The notes: generated by a model not told the origin, from the sequence alone. 12,644 nt of DNA from Candidatus Kerfeldbacteria bacterium (GCA_016207285.1 JACQPW010000065.1:1-12644), one strand, 5' to 3'; numbered from the stretch's first letter, positions 6,434-12,245 are shown. Program-made: numbers and translations.

Positions 6434-7954
6434 TTAGCCAACTTGGGCGCAAGGCGTAATCTTTTTGTCCAAACCGGTCAGTTGCATAATCTGTTCATCC
6501 GTGATGGCTGATAATTCTGGCTGGCGATCTTTTTCATTATAAATAACACGATAGAGTTCCGGCAGTAATGGATTAAAAGCCTCTTCCACACTAATCTGTT
6601 TGATCGTTTCTACTAAGCGTGGCCAGGTAGTTGTATCACCATAGAGAATAAAATCCAACCCTGTGGCGGCGTACGTTTTCTGATCACTACCAGCCACAAA
6701 GGCTAGGGTAAATCCATCATTCATTTCTTTAGTCTGAGCACGGGCACAGACTTCAATACTCCGGTAGTTACCCCGATCTACATTCATCTTAATGTACGCA
6801 TTCTTCATGTCTGTCAGATAGTTGATCTGGTTGAACCCACCAACACACTTCAGCCCGTAGTAAAATGACAGCACAAAAAAATCTAACAACGTGGTTGGGA
6901 AGATTTCTCGTTGTTCCATCGCCACACGTAAAGCAGCGGGCGTGAGTTCTAGTTGGTAAGAACCGTCATCGGTCACTAACTTGTTGCCTTGCTTCCACAA
7001 CTGCACGCGGTATTTTTGTCCAGGTGGAATAGCCCAAAATAGATAACTACCCCAGTGATCCTTGATAGAAAATGCCCCCATGACACCTTCAAAGTACTGC
7101 TGCATCAATGGATCATAGCTGACGTCAAAGAGCACATGATTCAAAATGGTATCTTGTTCTAAGTGGTAATCTAGTAACAACTGCATTACTAATGTCTCCT
7201 GCTCTAAACAGATGAGGTTGGCTGGTGTTTGGGCTGCCCCACCAAAAAACTTCTGCCAGAGCATATAGTTTGTTTTGGTGACTTGCTCTGAAAATGTTTT
7301 ACACGCTAGTACATCCGGCTGTAAGTAGACCTCATCCATCAAACTATTAATTTTTGTGCCTACCATTGGTGCCATCTTCTTCGCTTTGACCTTATTGCTA
7401 ATGTCACGTTTAATCGTCTCAATTTCTTCCTGAACAAACGCTCGCCAGTTAAATACTGGACAGGCACGCATACTAGCTGGAAAGAAGGCTACGCGTTCTA
7501 CTTCAAATTTCTTGTCCGCCGGATTGTGAAATAGGAGGCCACGCGGAAAGGAAGAATTACGAAATGAAATACTGGCACAAGCCAATACGATGACATACTG
7601 TAAATCTGGGTCATTGATTTCTTTATACGGCGCAGCTAACAGTAAATTGGCATTGATAAAAAAGGGATGGCAGATAGGACCATGGTGATCGGCTGTAGAT
7701 ACATAATAATAGCGCTCCAGCTGCTTGGCGGCTTTTTGAGCTACCTCATCACCCAATAACTTAGCGACTTCTTTACGAAATGTTCCCACCAACTCATCTT
7801 GGCGTTGCTGAATGGGTGGGTTTAAGTTAACGCTAATATAGTCTTTGGTATAGTCATAGAGTGATTTCTGCCCACGTTTCTGAATGAGTTCATTCAAAAC
7901 CGGCCGTTTTGATAAAACGCTATCTCGTAAAGCTCGAAACGTATCGCTAGGCAT
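6434..7954 (-). CDS. Uncharacterised ~510-residue protein, paralogue B of a tandem pair
   Basis: The product has 506 residues, no signal peptide and no clear membrane helix, so it is probably cytosolic. I do not recognise the family. Comparison with the next gene upstream (7964-9496) shows several shared blocks: VLSKRP (13-18), VNLNPPIQ-RQDEL (42-55), VST-DH-G with FxNANLL (85-105), NDPDLQYVIVL and FPRGL (114-140), LMDEVYxQP (205-213), SEQV--TN--LWQKF (222-236), LEQETL (250-255), a Trp/Tyr-rich stretch (about 300-330), and a 43-residue block at 372-414 with one difference from the paralogue. The last block holds many polar residues (N375, N378, K384, D393, R394, R398, E401, C403, R405, E410) and is the best active-site candidate. 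The -10 box and a -35 box upstream lie inside the paralogue's 3' end, so it has its own promoter. Confidence 0.85.
   Translation of the reverse strand: MPSDTFRALRDSVLSKRPVLNELIQKRGQKSLYDYTKDYISVNLNPPIQQRQDELVGTFRKEVAKLLGDEVAQKAAKQLERYYYVSTADHHGPICHPFFINANLLLAAPYKEINDPDLQYVIVLACASISFRNSSFPRGLLFHNPADKKFEVERVAFFPASMRACPVFNWRAFVQEEIETIKRDISNKVKAKKMAPMVGTKINSLMDEVYLQPDVLACKTFSEQVTKTNYMLWQKFFGGAAQTPANLICLEQETLVMQLLLDYHLEQDTILNHVLFDVSYDPLMQQYFEGVMGAFSIKDHWGSYLFWAIPPGQKYRVQLWKQGNKLVTDDGSYQLELTPAALRVAMEQREIFPTTLLDFFVLSFYYGLKCVGGFNQINYLTDMKNAYIKMNVDRGNYRSIEVCARAQTKEMNDGFTLAFVAGSDQKTYAATGLDFILYGDTTTWPRLVETIKQISVEEAFNPLLPELYRVIYNEKDRQPELSAITDEQIMQLTGLDKKITPCAQVG
6713..6841 (-). repeat. Near-invariant 43-codon block shared by the two paralogues (copy in paralogue B)
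   Basis: This encodes residues 372-414 of the 6434-7954 product. The same block is at 8243-8371 in the paralogue. Aligned by eye, the two DNA copies differ at 19 of 129 positions but only one residue differs (D382 versus A386), so almost all changes are synonymous. The rest of the two proteins is far more diverged. Confidence 0.8.
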
Positions 7955-7962
7955 AAGCGGCT

Positions 7963-7991
7963 ATTATATATAACGTAGACATGGTTGTAAA
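7963..7991 (-). promoter_or_regulatory. Promoter of paralogue B, embedded in the 3' end of paralogue A
   Basis: Minus strand: TTTACA (7986-7991), a 17-base spacer and TATAAT (7963-7968), then 8 bases and the ATG at 7954. The -10 box includes the TAA stop codon of the upstream gene. This is the best full -35/-10 promoter among the protein genes in the window. Confidence 0.65.
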
Positions 7992-9496
7992 ACCTCATCA
8001 ATCCCAGCATGCGCCACGACTTGTTCGGCAGTCAAAGCAGTGAGAGCACCCAAACGTTCTGGCTCCGAATACACAAAGCGGTAAAATTCGACCAAAGCAG
8101 GCTGCAGTGATTGTTCAACGGTTAAGTTGCGCGCTACGTTTTGAATCGTCGGCCAGGTCTGATCAGTACCATACAGGTATAGGTCTAAGCCAGTGGCTGG
8201 AATATGACCACCATTCGGTGATAAGCCAAATGCCATTAAATAGCCATCATTCATCTCCTTGGTTTGAGCACGGGCACACACTTCAATACTACGATAGTTC
8301 CCCCGGTCTACATTCATCTTAATGTAGGCATTCTTCATGGCAGTTAAATAATTGATCTGATTAAATCCACCTAAGCACTTTAAGCCGTAGTAGAAGCATA
8401 AGGTGGTAAAGACCAGTAACAAACTAGGAATAATAGTCTTAGCCTGCAGGGCCGCTTCCAATCCATCGGGAGTGAGTGGCACTACAATACTACCGTCATC
8501 TGAGCGCAACTCATTGCCGACACGCCATAGTTGTATGCGATAATGTTTGTCGGGAGTGATTCCCCAAAAAAAGAACGTACCATATTTTTTGGCTTCATCA
8601 AACGCTCCCATGATTCCAGAAAAATAGTGCTCTAATAAATGCGTATATTCTTCCTTCAAAATAATATTGCTGATGATCGTATCCACATGGAGGTGGTATT
8701 TAATCAACAGGGCTGTGGTTAAAGTTTCTTGTTCTAAGTAAATTAAACGCGATGGTGCAAATTTCTGCCACAGTTGATCATTCGTTTGGATGACTTGCTC
8801 AGAGTAACTCGGCTGCTCCAGTACCGCTGGCTGCGCGTAGACTTCATCTAATAAACTGTGTAATTTATCGGCCGTCTCGGTAGAAATTTCTTGCGCACTC
8901 TTTTTATCGCACACCACACCATGGACTTTTTCAACATCTTGCTTCGTATAGGGTCGAAAGTTATAGACAATGGAGTTATGGGCATTACTGGGAATAAACG
9001 ATAACCGTTGCAGCTTTACTTGCCCATCCACAACACTATTAAAAATCAGGCCGCGTGGAAAGGTAATATTACTAAACGTAATATTCGCGCAGGGAAGTAC
9101 GATGACGTATTGTAAGTCTGGATCGTTATGGTTAACGTAGGAAGCGGTCGTCAGTAGGTTGGCATTGGTAAAGGATTGATTAACAATCATCCCCATGTGA
9201 TCAGTCGTGGAAACAAAATAATGTTGAATCAATTGCCGGGCTGCCGCCTGAGCAGTAGTTTGACCGAACCGTTTCGCCACCTCTTCCGTGAACGTAGAAA
9301 TTAATTCATCTTGGCGACTTTGGATGGGCGGATTTAAATTGACGTCGGTATATAAGGAAGCATATTCAACGAGTGTTTTGCGACCATGCTTCTGCACCAA
9401 TTCACGCAAAATGGGTCGTTTGCTTAAAACCGCTTCGGTCAGTTGTGCGAATGCGTCAGATAAGGCTGACGGTGAAGGCTCTTCGGCCAATGACAT
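7964..9496 (-). CDS. Uncharacterised ~510-residue protein, paralogue A of a tandem pair
   Basis: The 510-residue product has no signal peptide and looks soluble; the family is not recognised. It shares with the 6434-7954 protein the blocks VLSKRP (23-28), VNLNPPIQ-RQDEL (52-65), VST-DH-G (95-102), FxNANLL (109-115), NDPDLQYVIVL and FPRGL (124-150), LLDEVYxQP (215-223), SEQV--TN--LWQKF (232-246), LEQETL (254-259) and the 376-418 block. In the VST-DH-G motif the following residues differ between the copies (HMGMIVNQ here, HHGPICHP in the other), so only the first D-H pair is a likely shared catalytic or metal-binding element. The gene leads the tandem pair, 9 bases before the next start. Duplication with both copies kept suggests divergent roles or a heteromeric complex, which is inference. 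Start choice: ATG preceded by TATCCT at 7 bases; no alternative start nearby is better. Confidence 0.85.
   Translation of the reverse strand: MSLAEEPSPSALSDAFAQLTEAVLSKRPILRELVQKHGRKTLVEYASLYTDVNLNPPIQSRQDELISTFTEEVAKRFGQTTAQAAARQLIQHYFVSTTDHMGMIVNQSFTNANLLTTASYVNHNDPDLQYVIVLPCANITFSNITFPRGLIFNSVVDGQVKLQRLSFIPSNAHNSIVYNFRPYTKQDVEKVHGVVCDKKSAQEISTETADKLHSLLDEVYAQPAVLEQPSYSEQVIQTNDQLWQKFAPSRLIYLEQETLTTALLIKYHLHVDTIISNIILKEEYTHLLEHYFSGIMGAFDEAKKYGTFFFWGITPDKHYRIQLWRVGNELRSDDGSIVVPLTPDGLEAALQAKTIIPSLLLVFTTLCFYYGLKCLGGFNQINYLTAMKNAYIKMNVDRGNYRSIEVCARAQTKEMNDGYLMAFGLSPNGGHIPATGLDLYLYGTDQTWPTIQNVARNLTVEQSLQPALVEFYRFVYSEPERLGALTALTAEQVVAHAGIDEVLQPCLRYI
8243..8371 (-). repeat. Near-invariant 43-codon block shared by the two paralogues (copy in paralogue A)
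   Basis: This encodes residues 376-418 of the 7964-9496 product. It is the partner of 6713-6841: same length, no gaps, 42 of 43 residues identical. Confidence 0.8.
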
Positions 9497-9503
9497 AGTA
9501 ACG

Positions 9504-9531
9504 AGGATAGTGACAAGAGATGGTCAATCAA
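9504..9531 (-). promoter_or_regulatory. Probable promoter of paralogue A
   Basis: Minus strand: TTGATT (9526-9531), 16-base spacer, TATCCT (9504-9509), 7 bases, ATG at 9496. The -10 matches TATAAT at only four positions, so this is weaker than its neighbours, but the geometry is the same leaderless arrangement. Confidence 0.45.
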
Positions 9532-9567
9532 TTACACTAAACATACTAAAAAAATAACCTCCCGTCA

Positions 9568-10257
9568 ATGACACGCATTATTCTGACTTGGCGCTATACC
9601 TTGGCACTGGTGGCCACCCTGATCGTACTAGGCGTCAGCTATTGGTTGCTGGATTCTTTAGTGTTCTCCTTAGACGTCCAAGGTTTTGACCACTGGATTG
9701 CACAATTTGGGGTGGCGGCGCCGTTGGTCATGATTGGGTTAATTACAGCCGAAGTGATCATTGCTCCTTTGCCTGGTGGTTGGTTGGCGATTGCCACCGG
9801 CTATCTATTCGGTTCGGTGCTTGGTTCACTCTATGCCTATGCCGGCAATGTGATCGGTTCGTACATTGCCTTTGAGCTAGCTCGGATTTTTGGACAACCA
9901 TTTGTTAGGCGCTTTGTCAGTGAAACCAAATACGCTCGTTACAGCGCCAAAGTATCGACTTCAAAGTTCGGTCTTGGTTTACTCTATGCCATTCCGCTGT
10001 TTCCAATCGACATTGTCAGTCTATTGCTCGGCATCAGCGGCATTAACCACAAAACTTTTTTTAAAGTTATGCTACTGGGATTTATACCAAACATGCTGAT
10101 ACTGAACTTCGTGGGAGCCGGGATTGCCATTCCAGAGTACCGTTTCGTGATGCTCACTTTAGTAGCTATTGTTATCGCTTACTTCGTCTGGAAAACACTC
10201 AAAACGAACATTACAAGCTCCAAAGTGCAGTCTCACCCGGTAAACACTCTAGATTAG
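9568..10257 (+). CDS. DedA/TVP38-type (SNARE-associated, VTT domain) integral membrane protein
   Basis: The product has 229 residues with about five or six hydrophobic segments (roughly 8-36, 50-66, 72-105, 134-156, 164-188, 193-210). The central region has the family signature: E62 followed by A-P-L-P-G-G (66-71), A-T-G-Y-L-F-G (76-82), G93-N94 then G97, and A-F-E-L-A-R (101-106) before F-G. A second re-entrant region has I-P-L-F-P-I-D (142-148) and a later Gly. DedA/VTT proteins are linked to undecaprenyl-phosphate or phospholipid translocation and membrane homeostasis. In many TVP38-type relatives an Arg stands three residues before the P-L-F-P motif; here that position is Tyr140. The last 47 bases overlap the convergent gene. 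Its promoter is the least clear in the window: TAACCT (9555-9560) 7 bases before the ATG is a weak candidate, and there is no Shine-Dalgarno. Confidence 0.85.
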   Translation: MTRIILTWRYTLALVATLIVLGVSYWLLDSLVFSLDVQGFDHWIAQFGVAAPLVMIGLITAEVIIAPLPGGWLAIATGYLFGSVLGSLYAYAGNVIGSYIAFELARIFGQPFVRRFVSETKYARYSAKVSTSKFGLGLLYAIPLFPIDIVSLLLGISGINHKTFFKVMLLGFIPNMLILNFVGAGIAIPEYRFVMLTLVAIVIAYFVWKTLKTNITSSKVQSHPVNTLD

Positions 10258-11215
10258 AACCAGCCTTAAAGCCTTTTTTTGACCCTACGGCTCCATAGGG
10301 TGGGCACACACTGGCTGGATCAGATTCCGTACCAACACTGACCAAGCCATAGCCATAGGTTAGGGTTGCTTCAGCCACATCAAGCCAATCATAGCCATCC
10401 CAGTATTGCATGCTCTGTAAATGAATCGGAGTGACAACTGGTAGATTACTATCTCCGGCCGGGCTGGTCGTTACTAGCTCCCACACTAAACTAGTATTGG
10501 AGACATCCAGCGCACAACTGTCTGTATTGGTTGTTCCAACCACTTCATCATTAACCCAGAACTCCCATTGGCCGGTAGCAGGGTCTTGGCATGTGATCGT
10601 AAATTTGTTCTCCGCGTTGTCAGCCCAACCGTAGGTGCTCAACAGTTCTTGGTAACCATATAAATAGTTGCCTTGGGCATCCCACATTTCCCAGAAATAG
10701 TTCCACTCCATATTACCGCTGTCATCAACGATCTGACTAGAGGAGATCCCCACTTGAATAAAATAGTCATTATCTAAAGTAGCCCCAACCCAAGCAAATA
10801 CTGTGTCGTCAGGGTTAGCGAGCGGTTGCATGTCAATATTTTCAATCGTCGCTTGTACAGATGGATATTCTGCTGCTGTGAAACTATCGGTTGGGTAGGC
10901 AATCACTTGATACGCATACGCGTCTTCTGGTAGTGGATCGGTAATGGCAATGCCATCATTAATACCAACATCAGTCGTACCCTCTACTACATCGTCGTAG
11001 TAGATGTCATCATAATCGTAATCGTCGTAACTATAGTCATCATACGAATAGTCGGTTTTATCTTCCGAATAGATCAAATACACCACTGCACCGATGCCGA
11101 TGGCAGCCATGACGAGCAGCCATAAACAGCCCAGACCGGCCCCAATGATACAGCCCCAACTGGTTTTTTTAGGTTGCGATAATTCAGGGGTTGCCTGTGT
11201 AGTAGTTTGTTCCAT
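10211..11215 (-). CDS. Membrane-anchored surface protein with Tyr/Asp-rich stalk and beta-sandwich-like ectodomain
   Basis: The product has 334 residues. A short polar Thr/Gln/Pro N-terminus (1-18) with KK is followed by one hydrophobic helix (about 21-49), giving an N-in signal-anchor topology. Residues 55-75 are an extreme Tyr/Asp stretch (repeats of Y-S-Y-D-D and Y-D-Y-D-D). The outer domain (about 100-334) is rich in aromatic residues and beta strands: F-A-W-V-G (140-144), Y-F-I-Q-V-G (151-156), W-N-Y-F-W-E-M-W (171-178), W-E-F-W-V-N (217-222), Y-W-D-G-Y-D-W (271-277). This resembles concanavalin-like beta-sandwich domains, including those of glutamic (G1) peptidases, but I cannot confirm that. 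Cys pairs (209/234, 304/324) could form disulfides. The ATG at 11215 is preferred over one six codons upstream because TATAAT ends 6 bases before it. It is divergent from the dehydrogenase-like gene. Confidence 0.8.
   Translation of the reverse strand: MEQTTTQATPELSQPKKTSWGCIIGAGLGCLWLLVMAAIGIGAVVYLIYSEDKTDYSYDDYSYDDYDYDDIYYDDVVEGTTDVGINDGIAITDPLPEDAYAYQVIAYPTDSFTAAEYPSVQATIENIDMQPLANPDDTVFAWVGATLDNDYFIQVGISSSQIVDDSGNMEWNYFWEMWDAQGNYLYGYQELLSTYGWADNAENKFTITCQDPATGQWEFWVNDEVVGTTNTDSCALDVSNTSLVWELVTTSPAGDSNLPVVTPIHLQSMQYWDGYDWLDVAEATLTYGYGLVSVGTESDPASVCPPYGAVGSKKGFKAGSNLECLPGETALWSL
10991..11053 (-). repeat. Tyr/Asp-rich low-complexity segment within the anchored surface protein
   Basis: It encodes residues 55-75: 10 Asp, 8 Tyr, and one Ser or Ile between blocks. 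The DNA is a degenerate repeat of tyrosine (TAT/TAC) and aspartate (GAT/GAC) codons. It lies immediately outside the membrane helix and could bind cations such as calcium, or act as an acidic spacer; that role is inferred from composition only. Confidence 0.7.
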
Positions 11216-11217
11216 TG

Positions 11218-11246
11218 TTGAATTATACCACAAATTTCAGTATGAT
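11218..11246. promoter_or_regulatory. Compact divergent promoter with overlapping elements
   Basis: The gap between the two start codons is 37 bases. Plus strand: TTGAAT (11218-11223), 17-base spacer, TATGAT (11241-11246), 6 bases, ATG at 11253. Minus strand: extended -10 TGG-TATAAT (box at 11222-11227), 6 bases, ATG at 11215. The plus -35 box overlaps the minus -10 box, so polymerase probably cannot bind both at once. Confidence 0.7.
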
Positions 11247-11252
11247 GGAAGC

Positions 11253-11972
11253 ATGGATTTAGGATTAAACAACAAGACTGTCTTAGTGGCAGCTGCCTCG
11301 CAAGGTTTAGGCAAAGCTATTGCTGAAGGCTTCACGGCCGAAGGAGCCAAGGTATTTACGTGCAGCCGACATACTCCGATTCAATGTGATCTGACTAATC
11401 CAGAGCAGATTCGCCAACTGTTAGAAACGATTGGACCAATAGATGTATTGGTCACCAATGCCGGTGGCCCTAAACCAGGAACGTTTTCTGCCATTAGTGA
11501 TGCCGATTGGGAAGCCACGTTTCAGCTTACCTTTATGAGTGCCATACATTTGATTCGCGGCGTGTTGCCACACATGCAACAACAACACTGGGGTAGAATT
11601 ATTTGTTTAACTTCAACTTCTGTAAAACAACCGCTGGATAATCTCATTACATCTAATGCTATTCGCGCCGCCGTTGCCAACTTGGCAAAAAGTTTAGCCA
11701 ACGAATATGGTCAAGATGGCATTACGGTGAATGTAGTTGCTCCAGGCATGTTTGAAACTGATCGGTTACAAAAGTTGATTCAATCCCGCGCTGACGCTTC
11801 TGGCTATATGTTTGATGAGGAGAAAGATATATTGCGTCGAACCATACCGGTACGCCGGTTTGGCGATCCAGCCGAATTAGCTGCCACGGTGGTGTTTTTG
11901 GCTTCTGAACCGGGTGGCTATATCAATGGGGTCAGCCTAGCAGTGGACGGAGGACTAACAAAATCAGTCTAA
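11253..11972 (+). CDS. Short-chain dehydrogenase/reductase (SDR) family protein with atypical active site
   Basis: The product has 239 residues, the usual length for a classical SDR. The N-terminal Rossmann motif is A-A-A-S-Q-G-L-G (13-20), with Ala in place of the first Gly of TGxxxGxG. D-V-L-V-T-N-A-G-G (64-72) is the NNAG-like stabilising motif. The substrate Ser aligns with S121. The canonical Y-x-x-x-K is replaced by S134-N-A-I-R138, aligned by counting from K-S-L-A (146-149). V-N-V-V-A-P-G (159-165) and the C-terminal I-N-G-x-x-L-A-V-D-G-G (224-234) are typical of 3-oxoacyl-ACP reductase-like SDRs. Relatives with S-N-x-x-R at this place are known, so this may be a real subfamily with different chemistry or substrate rather than a dead enzyme; substrate unknown. 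The ATG at 11253 is favoured over upstream in-frame ATGs because a TATGAT box ends exactly 6 bases before it. Confidence 0.88.
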   Translation: MDLGLNNKTVLVAAASQGLGKAIAEGFTAEGAKVFTCSRHTPIQCDLTNPEQIRQLLETIGPIDVLVTNAGGPKPGTFSAISDADWEATFQLTFMSAIHLIRGVLPHMQQQHWGRIICLTSTSVKQPLDNLITSNAIRAAVANLAKSLANEYGQDGITVNVVAPGMFETDRLQKLIQSRADASGYMFDEEKDILRRTIPVRRFGDPAELAATVVFLASEPGGYINGVSLAVDGGLTKSV

Positions 11973-11979
11973 ATTGGAG

Positions 11980-12044
11980 TTATCCACTAGTTCTGCACAG
12001 GTCTATGCACATTATCTGTGTATGGTGTATTGCCCTGTTGATAA
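11980..12044. other. Cluster of DnaA-box-like 9-mers (possible DnaA-binding region or origin)
   Basis: Compared with the consensus TTATNCACA, four sites match seven of the eight fixed positions: TTATCCACT (11980-11988), TTCTGCACA (11991-11999), CTATGCACA (12003-12011), and on the minus strand TTATCAACA (12036-12044). A weaker minus-strand site, CCATACACA (12017-12025), matches six. The first three are in the same orientation with starts 11 and 12 bases apart, about one helical turn. No dnaA or dnaN gene is visible and only a short A-run (ATAAAAAAGA) follows, so origin function is unproven. Confidence 0.4.
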
Positions 12045-12095
12045 AAAAGACGTACGCTGTTAGTTGTCATTTCTGACGTAATGGAGGTTACAATT

Positions 12096-12170
12096 ATGAC
12101 ACTTCCACTACGCCAGCTAGACCATAGCATATCCCCTCAACAAGGGAATGCCTTGGCGGGCGTCGTATAA
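12096..12170 (+). CDS. Possible 24-codon small ORF with strong Shine-Dalgarno, overlapping tRNA-Gly
   Basis: ATG at 12096 is preceded by GGAGG (12083-12087) at an 8-base spacing, the only textbook Shine-Dalgarno before an ATG that I see in the window. The peptide is MTLPLRQLDHSISPQQGNAL followed by AGVV. The stop TAA (12168-12170) lies in the D-arm of tRNA-Gly, so the ORF overlaps the tRNA by 15 bases. A possible promoter, TTGTCA (12064-12069) with a long 19-base spacer and TACAAT (12089-12094), would start transcription just after the ATG and so would not fit this ORF. It could be a real small protein, a leader peptide tied to tRNA-Gly expression, or chance. Confidence 0.3.
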   Translation: MTLPLRQLDHSISPQQGNALAGVV

Positions 12171-12226
12171 TGGTAATACCACTGCTTTCCAAGCAGTTGC
12201 CAGGAGTTCGATTCTCCTCACCCGCT
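12156..12226 (+). tRNA. tRNA-Gly(TCC)
   Basis: Cloverleaf: acceptor GCGGGCG with CACCCGC, which has one C-A mismatch at pair 6-67; D stem GTAT/ATAC; anticodon stem ACTGC/GCAGT with loop TTTCCAA (anticodon TCC); T arm AGGAG-TTCGATT-CTCCT; discriminator T. CCA is not encoded. The single mismatch is tolerable and all invariant loop bases are present, so I treat it as functional. Confidence 0.94.
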
Positions 12227-12245
12227 CAAACGAAATTTTAACGAG

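Noticed and set aside
9555..9567. CCTCCC before the DedA-like gene as a ribosome-binding signal
   Set aside because: It is the complement of a Shine-Dalgarno, so it cannot pair with the 16S anti-Shine-Dalgarno.
11094..11252. A 53-codon N-terminal extension of the SDR gene
   Set aside because: It is antisense to the start of the surface-protein gene, and classical SDRs begin a few residues before the Rossmann motif, as the ATG at 11253 gives.
11247..11252. GGAAGC before the SDR ATG as a Shine-Dalgarno
   Set aside because: It touches the start codon, leaving no spacer; the TATGAT spacing explains the region better.
12156..12226. tRNA-Gly as a pseudogene because of the C-A mismatch in the acceptor stem
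   Set aside because: All other stems pair, invariant loop bases are present, and one mismatch is common in functional tRNAs.
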